Assembly: GCF_000003815.2 (NCBI RefSeq)
Contig: NC_049995.1
Coordinates: 7,005,576-7,069,575, forward strand
Direction of reading: 5' to 3'
Length of the DNA: 64,000 bases
Source of the DNA: Branchiostoma floridae
Taxonomy: Eukaryota > Chordata > Leptocardii > Amphioxiformes > Branchiostomatidae
The translations under genes and the position numbers were made by a program. The notes below the pieces were generated by a model. That model was given only the letters and a program-made list of their open reading frames with translations, had not been told where the DNA came from and made no database searches. Positions 13,111-24,506 of this stretch are shown piece after piece (positions within the stretch are counted from its first letter, which is position 1; every line of letters starts with the position of its first letter).

Positions 13111-13429
13111 CAGAATCCCCGCATACCAACAAAGAGATACCAGACAATTTATGATGAGCAGCATAACTACATGGATAGCCCTGCCTGCCATCAGTGCATA
13201 CATGGGGGCGAAAGGAGAAGGTGTCGCTGCAATATTACTCCGATTTCAGTTTCCTAAGTTACAACCAGAATGGCGAAAAGGTGTGTTTTACCATTAACCA
13301 TCGTTCCGACCACACTGTACCGCAAGGTGAGCAAGATTAGAAGCAGATACTGTACTTAAAAGTGAGGAGTTGAAAGCAGACAATGTGTATCAGGTGATGG
13401 TAACTCCTTATGGGCGTAGGACACGTCGT

Positions 13430-14080
13430 GGGCTTGTGTTATAGTCTTGGGCGTGTGTTGTAGTCTTGGGCCTGTGTTGTAGTCTCGGGCGTGTGTTGTA
13501 GTCTCGGGCCTGTGTTGTAGTCCTGGGTCTGTGTTGTAGTCTCGGGCGTGTGTTGTAGTCTCGGGCGTGTGTTGTAGTCTCGGGCGTGTGTTGTAGTCTC
13601 GGGCGTGTGTTGTAGTCTTGGGCCTGTGTTGTAGTCTTGGGCCAGTGTTTAATCTTGCACCCGTGTTATAGTCTTGGGCTTGTTTTAGTCTTGGACCTAT
13701 GCTGTACGTTGTAGTCTTTGGCCCGTTTAAGACTTTCGTCTTTGTTATAGTCTTGGGCCTGTGTTGTATACTTCGGCGGCCTGTCTACGTCTTGTGCCTA
13801 TGTTAAACTCTTGTGCCTGTGTTAAACTCTTGTGCCTGTGTTAAACTCTTGAGCCTATGTTAAACTATTGTGCCTGTGTTAAACTATTGTGCCTGTGTTA
13901 AACTATTGTGCCTGTGATAAACGCTTGGGCCTGTGTTAAACTATTGTGCCTGTGTTAAACTATTGTGCCTGTGTTAAACGCTTGGGCCTGTGTTGTAGTC
14001 TTGGGCCTGTGTTATGGTATTGGGACTGTGTTGTAGTCTTAGGCCTGTGTTGGATTCTTGGACCGGTACTGTAAGTTCTA
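13430..14080. repeat. 19-bp minisatellite (GTGTTGTAGTCTCGGGCGT type)
   Basis: More than thirty tandem units of about 19 bp. Two sub-arrays can be told apart: a proximal block of TGTTGTAGTCTCGGGCGTG and a distal block of TGTTAAACTCTTGTGCCTG, with mixed units at both edges, as expected from local unequal exchange. Not coding. Confidence 0.9.
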
Positions 14081-14634
14081 GTGATTGTTTCCAGAGAAAT
14101 CGTAGCATATCCAGGTCTGTTTGCGTCAAATCCCATTGAAAAGTTGCACGCGTTCTTAATCTGTGCATAGATCAGTTAGTCTACGACACCTTTGGCGTTA
14201 GTGCACACAAAAACTTACTTTTGGATTCTCACTTCTGGCTTTTTGACGATTCCTAGGAAATGCACAATGAGTCCATCAGTTAGGGTTGGTTTTTCTCCCT
14301 CCAAAATGTTCGTGACAACCCCACGATGTCAAGCAGTACATCGGCACCTCAACAGCAACATTAAAGCTGCTTATCTTCTCGTCACTGAAAGTAGGAAACC
14401 TTAGTACTGCACCAGGCCAAAAGGCTCTCATTCTAAACTGCCTGACTGTGCCGTGCCGTTGTTTGCTGACAATTGACAAAGAACTAGTTACAACTCGTGC
14501 TTGTGGGGGATGTGACACACTTTGACACATCTTACTTTGTTATTGTTATTGTTATTGGGTGGACTGACTACTCACTCTTTGCAGTCAGAGGCTGAATTGC
14601 GAGGAGCTTACAATAGGGGGGGGGGCTAAATCGC

Positions 14635-14750
14635 AAGGGTCTGGAACAAGCTGCCATTCGGCGCCACTCAGGTGACCTCAATGCGACTGTCGCAAGTGTC
14701 TGGAGCGATCTGCCATTCGGCGCCACTCAGGTGACCTCAATACGACAGTA
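14635..14750. repeat. two-copy tandem repeat of about 57 bp
   Basis: Two near-identical units share GCCATTCGGCGCCACTCAGG followed by TGACCTCAAT, about 100-230 bp before the LRR gene start. Confidence 0.8.
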
Positions 14751-14754
14751 ATTG

Positions 14755-14845
14755 CCCCAGATGCGGCCAAGGTACCTTTGAACCACTCACACCGCATCTC
14801 GGTCACGGGTCGAACACGATGCCGCTGCGCTACGCGGTCCCACGA
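14755..14845 (-). mobile_element. tRNA-like (SINE) fragment upstream of the LRR gene
   Basis: Read on the minus strand it opens GGGACCGCGTAGCGCAGCGG, resembling a tRNA acceptor stem and A box, followed by GTGTTCGACCCGTGACC, a weak B box. The spacing and stem pairing do not make a full cloverleaf, so a SINE or tRNA pseudogene is more likely than a functional tRNA. It ends about 25 bp before the LRR start codon. Confidence 0.45.
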
Positions 14846-14869
14846 TAGAGTTCCTATATCTTCCTAACG

Positions 14870-17653
14870 ATGGGCTGTGACGTGAGGATACTTCTCATCC
14901 TGACGGTTAGTACAGTCCTGGCACAAGCCTGTATTCCCGGCTGTAAAGTAACAGCAGTTCCCAGCTGCATTCCCGGTGGTCTTTGGTGGTTCGGACGTTT
15001 GTCCTACCGAAACACTCAGCTGGTAACAGCAGGAAAAGATCACTTCGAGCAGAGTTCCTGTATCCTATGTACGGACAGATCGGACTCTTCAGTTGGTTTG
15101 AATGAGAACAATATGGCCTACTCTCGAGACAGCACCTGGCTAGCTGTAAGAGGTCACTCGTTTGAAGTGTTATCAGTGCAGACACTTGGCTTGTGCAACA
15201 ACTCTGGGGTAAATTACCTTACAGTTGTGGAGGGCGGGATTGTAGATTTGACACCGAATAGCCTCAGTGTGTTTCAGTACTTGATATCTTTGTACCTAGA
15301 CTTCAACAGCCTAAGTCATATCAAAAATCGGTATTTTGCTGAGTTAGAATCCCCGTACGCACTGGCAGTCCTATCTTTGTCTCACAACAAGATCGAAGAT
15401 ATTGAGTCAGAAAGCTTTAAAGGATTGGTCGGGTTGGAATTACTGATTCTTGAACATAATCTGTTAAGGTATGTTCGTGCCGATTGGTTCCACGGGCTGC
15501 AAAACTTAAAAGAAATAGTTTTGACCTCAAATCGACTTGAGACGATCCAAAAGGGTGCATTTGTGCCTTTGACCAAACTCAGCTATGTTGACATGAGCAA
15601 CAATCATCTACTGCGCCTTCCTACTGAATACCGTTGGCTACCCAACAAATCTGTAGCGTACAAACTTGGCGAGAATATGCTCAGCACCATGACATGGCAA
15701 GCCGTGTTGTTGTCGGATTTGTCTTTCGTACACCTGTCGGATTTGTCTTTCGTACAAGTACGACTGAGCGGATTTGGTATATGCTCGACGCGCGCTGATT
15801 CGTCAACGGAGTACCGCGTGTGGCTGCATCATGACATACCCACAGACGACATCTTTCCAAAGACGAACTATGACTATATATGTGGAAAGCTTCTCTACAG
15901 CAGCCGTGTTATCATAAGAGGCCAGACTTACCGATCTCCGTTTGTCTTCATGGTCATGACGGAAGGTACGGAACACGGGAACACGGTGATCCCATGGTGT
16001 AGGCGTTTTTGGTTGGGCGCAGATACGGCACGTGTGAACCTGGCCACAAGTGAGGAATCTGCTGTAGAACTGGCTACAAGTACGATGGGGGAGAACAGCA
16101 AAACGGTACGCCTGGTCTCTACTGTGTTTGACTCTCCAACAAAGGCCAACAGCACCAAGAACGTAACATGCGTTCTGGTTCGTGGAGAAAAGGTGTATCG
16201 GTCCTTTTTAGCTGCGACAAATCGAGAAAAGCCTAACATCAACGTAGACAGGGGTACAGGAGAGAACAGTCCACGCAACGCCACCTCCCTCAACAAGACT
16301 GGTGACGTCAGAAAGGAGCCATTGACGAACAACACAACTGTCGACATAAATGATGACGTCAGTTTAATAACGAACAGCACGGCTTCCCTCCCAACATCTG
16401 ACGCCATCCCGATGTCCACTATGTTGGACAACACAATGACGTCATCAACACGACCAGAACAAGGCCAGATCCACATACTGGTTATAGTACTTGCTGTCTC
16501 GGTAGCAATCTTTCTGGCCACAGTGGCCATAATCTACATGGTACTACGGTGGTTCTCAGGTCGTCGTAAAGACGAAATCGCTGAGGAGAATTCAAATCAC
16601 GAGAACCCCTGTGAGACGCCCGATGGCGCAATCAGTCCTGTCGTGTCCGTCAGCGGTTGGATGACACCATCTGGTGACCATGGCAACGGAGCTGTTGATG
16701 TGGAGGCAGAAGGCGACGTCCCAGCCTATTCGGAAATCCCAGACGAGTACTTTGACTTCAACAACCCTGGTTACCGATATCGGTGTTCCTCGCTGCCAAC
16801 AGAAATGAATCCCTACTGGCAGATTCCAGACGACTACTTCCTCTTCAATAACCCTGGTTACCGATATCGGCGCTCCTCGCTGCCAACAGACGAGAATCCC
16901 TACTGGCAGATTCCAGACGAGTACTACAACTACCAGAACACCTCACGGCAAGCGAACTGGCGCCCGTCTTCCCTGCCTCTGACGCTTGACGTCAGGTACG
17001 AAAACTGCGTCCAGGAAGAGAACGTTGAACGTTGGGAATGGCAGCCGTCTGATCTTGATGCTCAAGACGAGAACGATGACGTCACTACCTTCTATGCGGC
17101 CGTAGCAGAGGTGGCGCTTCCCGAGGTGAGAAGGATGAGTACTACCCATGCGCACTACAGGGTTCCTGCTCGCCTACATAGGTATAAGGGTTACACGAAT
17201 AGGGCTGCAGAACTACGGAAGAAGGCAGGTGGCGCTGCGTATAGAATATCAGCACCGAAGAAGGAAAGACAACTTGAGCCGCTTGCAAGAGGGACACAGG
17301 GGGCAAGAGCTTTAAATGTAAGATCTATAGATCAGAGAATGACTGGATACGATGCCCGTGGCAATCGACATTCTCACTACGACAATCTCATCCGCATGCC
17401 CAGGGGTCAAATAATTAAACCCTGGTGCATCAGGCCTCAAAATCGACACAACAGGGCATACGTGCCAAAAGATCAGTCCTTTCGGTTTCAAAGAGGCACG
17501 AGTGCGACCGTCTCTTCAGGATGCTTGAGGACATATCTTCAGAAACGCGATGAACTCCGTCATCACAAGTCTTGGAGTCAAGAAATACCGTCGATTGCTC
17601 AAACAGTAGTAGTGTCTGCAAGAAATGCCACAAGGCGCCGTCTTAGTCTGTGA
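14870..17653 (+). CDS. single-exon leucine-rich-repeat type I membrane protein with tyrosine-rich tail repeats (927 aa)
   Basis: The chosen ATG gives a signal peptide (VRILLILTVSTVLAQA, about residues 5-20). A cysteine-bearing segment follows, then roughly four to six LRRs (about residues 115-265; LYLDFNSL, LSLSHNKIEDI, LILEHNLLRYV, IVLTSNRLETI, VDMSNNHLLRLP). A Ser/Thr/Asn-rich stalk with many N-glycosylation sites leads to one membrane helix (about 534-560) and a tail of about 365 residues. The tail has three 29-residue repeats (about 620-706) built on IPDEYF, NNPGYRYR and RRSSLP. A 24-bp duplication inside the ectodomain gives SDLSFV twice (about residues 282-297). LRR-transmembrane genes without introns are common in lancelets and serve in adhesion or innate recognition; the specific role here is unknown. 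I do not recognise an orthologue. No TIR domain is present. Confidence 0.85.
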   Translation: MGCDVRILLILTVSTVLAQACIPGCKVTAVPSCIPGGLWWFGRLSYRNTQLVTAGKDHFEQSSCILCTDRSDSSVGLNENNMAYSRDSTWLAVRGHSFEVLSVQTLGLCNNSGVNYLTVVEGGIVDLTPNSLSVFQYLISLYLDFNSLSHIKNRYFAELESPYALAVLSLSHNKIEDIESESFKGLVGLELLILEHNLLRYVRADWFHGLQNLKEIVLTSNRLETIQKGAFVPLTKLSYVDMSNNHLLRLPTEYRWLPNKSVAYKLGENMLSTMTWQAVLLSDLSFVHLSDLSFVQVRLSGFGICSTRADSSTEYRVWLHHDIPTDDIFPKTNYDYICGKLLYSSRVIIRGQTYRSPFVFMVMTEGTEHGNTVIPWCRRFWLGADTARVNLATSEESAVELATSTMGENSKTVRLVSTVFDSPTKANSTKNVTCVLVRGEKVYRSFLAATNREKPNINVDRGTGENSPRNATSLNKTGDVRKEPLTNNTTVDINDDVSLITNSTASLPTSDAIPMSTMLDNTMTSSTRPEQGQIHILVIVLAVSVAIFLATVAIIYMVLRWFSGRRKDEIAEENSNHENPCETPDGAISPVVSVSGWMTPSGDHGNGAVDVEAEGDVPAYSEIPDEYFDFNNPGYRYRCSSLPTEMNPYWQIPDDYFLFNNPGYRYRRSSLPTDENPYWQIPDEYYNYQNTSRQANWRPSSLPLTLDVRYENCVQEENVERWEWQPSDLDAQDENDDVTTFYAAVAEVALPEVRRMSTTHAHYRVPARLHRYKGYTNRAAELRKKAGGAAYRISAPKKERQLEPLARGTQGARALNVRSIDQRMTGYDARGNRHSHYDNLIRMPRGQIIKPWCIRPQNRHNRAYVPKDQSFRFQRGTSATVSSGCLRTYLQKRDELRHHKSWSQEIPSIAQTVVVSARNATRRRLSL

Positions 17654-17682
17654 GGACCCGGTCACAACAGGTCATAGGTGAA

Positions 17683-18530
17683 TAGTAAGGATGAGCTTGC
17701 TGATGGTCTGTAGATGTACTGAAATGTTAGAGTACGCACATGTGAGTAGTAAGGCTGTAAGCTTGCTGGTGGTCTGTAGATGCACCGAAATGTTAGAGTA
17801 CCCACAGGTGAGTAGTAAGGCTGTAAGCTTGCTGGTGGTCTGTAGATGCACCGAAATGTAAGAGTACGCACAGGTGAGTAGTAAGACTGTAAGCTTGCTG
17901 ATGGTCTGTAGATGTACCGAAATGTTAGAGTACGCACAGGTGAGTAGTAAGGCTGTAAGCTTGCTGATGGTCTGTAGATGTACCGAAATGTTAGAGTACG
18001 CACAGGTGAGTAGTAAGGCTGTGCTGATGGTCTGTAGATGTACCGAAATGTTAGAGTACACACAGGTGAGTAGTAAGGCTGTAAGCTTGCTGGTGGTCTG
18101 TAGATGCACCGAAATGTAAGAGTAGTCGCACAGGTGAGTAGTAAGGCTGTAAGCTTGCTGATGGTCTGTAGATGTACCGAAATGTTAGAGTACGCACAGG
18201 TGAGTAGTAAGGCTGTAAGCTTGCTGATGGTCTGTAGATGTACCGAAATGTTAGAGTACGCACAGGTGAGTAGTAAGACTGTAAGCTGACCAGTCGTCTG
18301 TAGATGCACCGAAATGTTAGAGTACGCACAGGTGAGTAGTAAGGCTGTAAGCTTGCTGGTGGTCTGTAGATGTACTGAAATGTTAGAGTACCCACATGTG
18401 AGTAGTAAGACTGTAAGCTTGCTGGTGGTCTGTAGATGCACTGAAATGTTAGAGTACGCACAGGTGAGTAGTAAGGCTGTAAGCTGACCAGTCGTCTGTA
18501 GATGTACCGAAATGTTAGAGTACGCACGCA
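17683..18530. repeat. 66-bp minisatellite, about 13 units, right after the LRR gene
   Basis: Tandem units contain GGTCTGTAGATG, CCGAAATGTTAGAGTAC and CACAGGTGAGTAGTAAGG. Unit length is close to 66 bp (22 codons), which keeps long frames open on both strands; the minus-strand 314-residue frame is a product of this periodicity. It begins about 30 bp after the stop codon of the LRR gene, so it probably lies in its 3' UTR or immediate flank. Confidence 0.9.
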
Positions 18531-18884
18531 AGTCGGAAGTGGTATGAATGTGTCTAGAATTGTTGATGATAGTGCTGAAGAATATGAAAGCTTCATTAGT
18601 CAACAAACAACATGAGTCAATAGTTACATTATTGCAAGAACTGCTACATGTTGCTGTTGTTGTTGTTGCTAAGACCCATGAGGTAGCTGGTACTACTACG
18701 CATGCAGTGAATAATTTGAGATATACCTACAAATTTTTTCTTGTCAAATGGACGCACACTATGCTATTGGCCCTTCCAAAAATTGAAATTCATAGCGATC
18801 ATTACTGAATCTATGCCAAACATTACGAAGAGACGACAAGAGACGAAAGATATGTATTGTCTTGATCCCATCTTCTAGAAGTAC

Positions 18885-19379
18885 TACAGTCAAACCTGTA
18901 TTAGCGGCCACCTTTGCATAGCAGCCACCTGGCCATAGTGGCCACTTGTTGTCGGTCCCTTGGATTCGTAATGATTAAGAAATAGGCTTAGCGGCCACCT
19001 GTCCAATGCGGCCACGGCCACACAATTTCCGGTCCCGTTGATACAGAAACACTGCCTATTGCAACCATACTGCAGCCGTATGTCACCCTGCACCGAGTTT
19101 GAAATTGTAGTTTGCGAGGATTTGGAGTTCCTGACAGGGTCATTTTGGTGGTAGCAGAAGGTATGCATGCCTTGAGCATTAAAGTGCAAGTCTTAAAATT
19201 TGTCGGTGAATTTACCGATCGAGACAATGTTACTTGGTGAGAAAGATTAGTGGGAACTGAAATCATGTGTAGCTTGCTCATGGTCAATTGATCAACATTT
19301 TCTCTATAGTGGCCACCTGTCTATAATGGCCATATTTCTCCAGTCCCTTCAGTGGCCGCTATAGACAGGTTTGACTGTA
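18885..19379. mobile_element. MITE with TACAGTCAAACCTGT termini
   Basis: The left end reads TACAGTCAAACCTGTATTAG and the right end is its inverted counterpart (ACAGGTTTGACTGTA). Both sub-terminal regions repeat GGCCACCTGTCTATA-type words. About 495 bp with no transposase. Related ends occur near 36090 and 36265. Confidence 0.75.
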
Positions 19380-21670
19380 ATTACATTAACATATTTGTGT
19401 ATTACTAAGTATATCTACGTAACACCCACTACTTGAGTTGGTTCCGTGGAAGGATGGCATGTTTGTAGCTAAAAATATCTGAAAAGGCTTGGTGATAGCC
19501 ACGGAAAAAATGTAAAAACTTTAGTAGTGACGTTAAGTAACGTAAAGTAAGTGACTTCACATCAGTACTAGTACTTAGAGCGGCAGTAATAGAAATTACA
19601 TAATAGTGGTGGTGATCATTGTGGTATTAGCAATATTGTTAGTAGTAAGAAGCCTGCTTACATTGTATAGTACATCGTCGTATCAGTAAACGTACAGTGT
19701 AGTTGTGGATGTAATAGCTGTGTATCCGATATTTTCTGTTAAAGTAGGAAAAGTACAGTGATTATCATAACAATGGTAAAGGTGATAATGATCAGCATGT
19801 GAAAAGGGTAGGGAAAATGTGTACTTATATGTGGTGGATTTTTTTGTTGATTTTTGCTTTGTAACAAAGGTAATTTTTTATCATTATAAAACAAGAATTA
19901 TTCACTGTGATTTTGAGCATCCTTCCAAATTTCTCTTGGGCACTATGTGCTCATTCATATACATTGTAAAAGGTTTTATTTGGAAACTTCAGCTCTGTGT
20001 AGTTTTGTTTTGGCCTTTAAAACAGGCAAAAAAACTTGGGTGTTGGGTAGACGAAATTCCCCAAAGCAGTCGGAAATTGCATCCATTAAACCAGATACCC
20101 TGGGTTTGCATCCTGTTATGCTATCGATCCTGTGCCCTTGGGAAAGGACACAGTATCGACCTTCACATGACTTTCCTCACTTCACTCAGGTGTAAAAATG
20201 AGTGCCTGACTTCAGTTTGGGAGGTAAAAGACAGTGGAAGAAAAGGATTTGGATACGCCTTCCAATACCATGCAAAGATTAAAAAAAGGCCATTAGACGT
20301 TTTTTTATCAGCCTTCATTTACTCTTTTTGCATGCATTGTTACAATTTTTCATTCTTTTTCATTCTTAAAAGAAATTCGCAGTTCGAAAATGAACCTTGC
20401 AGACCCTTCTGTGGCAAATATATATTGTCACTATTGACGTTGCATATTAAACACTGGAAATGACATATTTTGAAAAGAAAACAAATACCACCAAGTTCTA
20501 TGAGGTGCAAGAAATTGTTGTTCTAAACGTTACCCTTAGTAGATAACCCCAGGTACTTTTCAGATTAATCGCTAGAGGACGCTGCTGAATGGCGCTGTTT
20601 ACTTGGACATGGTGTAATGTATTTTGACAAGTTTACGGTCTAGCAACGACCTCCAGCGATTCTTCGGCAGAATACAATTCATTTATGATTTGTGCAAAGA
20701 GGAATATCGTTTTGATCCTAAACATAAAAACAATCTGTTATAAACACAGCTTTACCTTTGAAAAAAAAGGCTTAATTTGAAACCAAGAAAAGTATAAAGT
20801 GATCTGAAATACAGTTTTGTTAAAACTTTACCACTGTAACGTTAATTCATGCACAAAATCTCCTAAACCAAGAGACTTCTGATAATAAAAACACATTGAT
20901 AAGGCTAGTAACATAAGGGTTCTCTATTATATACTAGTCAATATCAATACATTTCTTTATCAATATGTAGGGATTTTGTAGACACATCAACGTGAACCTG
21001 TAAAGTCTAGCAGCATTGATCCCCGAGATTTGTATGTTTCAAGTATTCCGGTGTTTAATTTCTAGAGACGCACACTGTTTTTATCATACGTTTAATATTT
21101 AGCTTAAATTTAATGTTTAGCTTCTGTTTAAAGAAAAAAAAGGTAAGCTAAGGGACGACCATTCCTTTTTACCTTGACATTTTGCATTTTATATCTGCAG
21201 GATATACTTACAGATTATGTATCCAACCCATCCTCGAAATATGAAATATTCATATAAAACTAAAATACTTTTAAGATATTAGGAGCTGGGTTGTAACAAA
21301 ATCTACAAAGCATGTGACTAATTTCATATTTTCTTTGCTTTCCTAATTTTTCCGAATTGCCTCTAGTGGCTACAGATATTTCTTTATGTTAAATTTGCTA
21401 ACAGATTTTCATCACGCTCTATTCGGTAGCATGTTAATGTACGGATTATTATACAATCTCAATGTCTCTTTTAGCAATATCAATGTATCTATAAGAACAA
21501 ATGTACTTGTACAAAGGTGCATAGTTGCAGTGCAGTTCAACAAACAATTATGTTTTACTCCCATATATACCAAATCATTCCACACAAAAAAATATTGGGC
21601 AACTCTTAAGGACACATTTTACATAGAGATGAAGAAAGGCACTACTGGTGACGTCATTCAAAATGAGTTT
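19380..21670. other. intergenic, no supported gene
   Basis: AT-rich sequence. A 214-codon open frame at 19819-20463 has no ATG at its start, biased Phe/Ile/Lys composition and no recognisable domain, so I do not call it. No repeats with clear ends were found. Confidence 0.5.
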
Positions 21671-21671
21671 A

Positions 21672-22640
21672 ATAATAGTCTGGAACAGGCCTGACTGTGT
21701 TATCATTCAAATTGAGCTGATAGCCTGGAACAGGCCTGACTGTGTGGCCATTCAGAGGGAACTGATAGCCTGGAACAGGCCTGACTGTGTGGCCATTCAG
21801 AGGGAACTGATAGCCTGGAACAGGCCTGACTGTGTGGCCATTCAGAGGGAACTGATAGCCTGGAACAAGCCTGACTGTGTGGCCATTCAGAGGGAACTGA
21901 TAGCCTGGAACAGGCCTGACTGTGTGGCCATTCAGAGAGAACTAAAAGCTAGGACCAGGCCTGACTGTGTGGCCATTCAGAGGGAACTGATAGCCTGGAA
22001 CAGGCCTGACTGTGTGGCCATTCAGAGGGAACTAATAGCCTGGAACAGGCCTGACTGTGTGGCCTTTCGGAGGCAACTGATAGCCTGGAACAGGCCTGAC
22101 TGTGTGACCATTCAGATTGAACTGATAGCCTGGAACAGGCCTAACTGTGTGGCCATTCAGAGGGAACCGATAGCCTGGAAGGCCTGACTGTGTGGCCTTT
22201 CGGAGGCAACTGATAGCCTGGAACAGGCCTGACTGTGTGGCCATTCAGGGGGAACTGATAGCCTGGAACAGGCCTGACTGTGTGGCCATTCAGGGGGACC
22301 TCATAGCGCGGAACAGGCCTGACTGTGTGGCTATTCAGATTGAACTGATAGCCTGAAACAGGCCTAACTGTGTGGCCATTCAGAGGGAACGGATAGCCTG
22401 GAACAGGCCAGCCTGGTGGCCTGTCAGAGGCAACTGATAGCCTGGAACAGGCATGGCTGCAGGGCCATTTATACTGATAGCCTGGAACAGGCCTGACCGC
22501 AGGGACATTTATACTGATAGCTTGGAGCAGGCCTGACCGCCTGGACGTTTATACTTATAGCCTGGAACAGGCCTTACACCGCAGGGCCATCTATACTGGT
22601 AGCCTGGAACAGGCCTGACCGCAGGGCTGTTTATACTGAC
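21672..22640. repeat. 45-bp minisatellite, about 21 units
   Basis: Unit GATAGCCTGGAACAGGCCTG followed by ACTGTGTGGCCATTCAGAGG GAACT. The first two thirds are homogeneous 45-bp units; the distal third diverges to a shorter unit with GCAGGGCCATTTATACT. Because 45 is a multiple of three the array yields open frames on both strands (for example repeats of WNRPDCVAIQRELIA), which are not taken as coding. Confidence 0.92.
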
Positions 22641-22644
22641 ATTA

Positions 22645-24105
22645 ACGTATAATGTATTGTTATCATTGTATGAGATTATTTCGTGATGAAAATCTGTGTG
22701 TTTCATATCATTATGAATTAAAACAATTGTTCCAAATCTAACCCGTACCAGAAATTGTTAAACTCATAGCGATCTGGATTTGAAATTACAAATCACAAGT
22801 TTAAAGTAAACATAAGCAGAATAAGCCTAATCATTTTCCTATGTATTGTATGGTCAATTCGTGTAAACATTACGTGGTATTGAATGTAATCACTGTGAAA
22901 AAGGCAAATTTAAATACATCCAATTTTAAAGAGTATAATTAACATGTAATAAAGTGTACTTAGTGGAATTTTTTTCTTCTGTTATTGTATTTCAATGTAT
23001 GAATGAATGAATGAGCGAACAAGCGAGTTATGGGAGGAAGGGTTGATTGATTGATTGATTGTTCGAATAAAAAAATGCATGAAATAGAAAAAGACGTCCC
23101 TATCATCTTTACGTTGCTCATATCGATGGAGGGCCAACTGAGTGATCTTCGTTGCTCAACACATCCACAAGTTAACGGGAAGTATCAAAAATAGCAACAA
23201 TGCCGTGATCTGAATAGAATTGTAGCGTTTTCTTTAAAACAACCAGTTAATATCACCTGCTGACATTTGGAATCCTATCAGACATCTTCCTCAGAGCTTC
23301 TAATTGGAGTTCAGCTTCTCGTCAGCAGGTAATATTACCTGGATGTGTAAAAGAAAACTCGACTATCATATGACCTATATGACCTACCAACTTGATGAAC
23401 TTATTTTCGGAAATGCAGTAATCTGCTGATTTCTAGTAGATATATGTAGCTACGTATTAACTAACTTAATGCTAGACACTTGAAACTTGAAAGTGAGTTA
23501 ACTTTGGTAAATGGTACCAACACGTGGTCCCTGACTAACAATTACATCACCATAGGTAATTATGGCCGTGCACTTTGGAGCAATATCGCAAGAGGCCACT
23601 GCCGTGTGGTGTACTTTGCGTTGTTTAACAGGTGTCAGTCAATATGCCTGGTGATAATTTAGTACAAGCTACTTAAATGACAATTGGTCTGCTTGATGTT
23701 CGTACGCTGTTATTGTCTAGATCGAAAATATAACTCACTTGTAAGCTGGGTCGTTTATCAGATGTGACTGGAATTTTTATTCTATATCGACCGAGTTCTT
23801 ATTGATAGGTTATCATTACACAAGTATATATGGCATTACTTACGATGTAGTGAGAAAAAAACTAAGAGGAGGGGGCTGTTCTTCAGTTAAGTTTTGACCG
23901 ATTTTTAAACTTTCTCTCAAAATACAGAAGAAAAAAGTCTTGAAGGCGAGGAAGCTGTTGTTATTAAATTACTATATATCAACATAGACCCAACTACAGC
24001 AGTGCGAGGATAGAAAATATAATTTGTATGTATATAAATCGCCATCTGCATCAGAGCCCATCAACCTCCCATCTACGGTGAAGGGGCCGATTTCGACTTC
24101 CAAGC
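22645..24105. other. intergenic with one small inverted repeat
   Basis: At 23243-23343 a 100-bp sequence has near-inverted ends (CCAGTTAATATCACCTGCTGAC against the complement of GTCAGCAGGTAATATTACCTGG), probably a tiny MITE. A short TTGA run is at 23043. Nothing else recognised. Confidence 0.5.
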
Positions 24106-24109
24106 ACCT

Positions 24110-24506
24110 TTAACCCTTTTGCTTTTGAGGCCCTCCACTTCTAAGTCCTATAACTCTTAAACGACGTGCCATAGGGCCACTAAATTTTCAAAATTTAGTG
24201 GCCCTATGGCACGTCGTTTAAGAGTTATTAACAAAATAGCAGTAATATAGCAAATAAATGTGAAAAATGCATTGTTAGAACCAAAAATAGTGATTTGGGG
24301 CAAAACAGCCTGTCAACAAACGGTTGCCATGGTAACACGAAAAAATGGAAAATTTGCCAAACATCGTAAAATTGTTGCCAACAATATTCTAGGAAAACTC
24401 ATCAAATTTGGTGGCTTTAGCGTAAGGCGTTCTGGCGTTATAGGGCATCAAAGTTGGCGCAGGCCTCAAAAGCCCCCCCCCCCCCCCGGTCTGAATAGGG
24501 TTAAGC
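24110..24506. mobile_element. inverted-repeat element with TTAACCC...GCTTTTGAGGCC ends
   Basis: Both ends carry TTAACCC followed within 30 bp by CTTTTGAGGCC in inverted orientation; the right end includes a run of about 15 C. The perfect palindrome at 24150-24228 lies just inside the left end. Non-autonomous. The TTAA at the edges might be its target, but this is uncertain. Confidence 0.55.
24150..24228. repeat. perfect 39-bp inverted repeat with one-base spacer
   Basis: The left arm (24150-24188, beginning ATAACTCTTAAACGACGTGC) and the right arm (24190-24228) are exact reverse complements around a single C at 24189. It lies inside a larger inverted-repeat element. Confidence 0.95.

Noticed and set aside
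14755..14845. A functional tRNA gene
   Set aside because: Box-like words are present but no complete cloverleaf with acceptor and anticodon stems can be drawn; a SINE fragment fits better.
17662..18606. 314-codon minus-strand frame with periodic AYSNISVHLQT units
   Set aside because: It is the 66-bp minisatellite read in frame; the period is a multiple of three.
19819..20463. 214-codon plus-strand frame
   Set aside because: No ATG start, AT-driven residue composition, and no recognisable domain or splice context.
21648..22187. 179-codon frame with repeated WNRPDCVAIQRELIA
   Set aside because: Translation of the 45-bp minisatellite, open on both strands for the same arithmetic reason.
13430..22640. 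CRISPR-like arrays
   Set aside because: Repeats are head-to-tail without unique spacers, and the DNA is eukaryotic; these are minisatellites.
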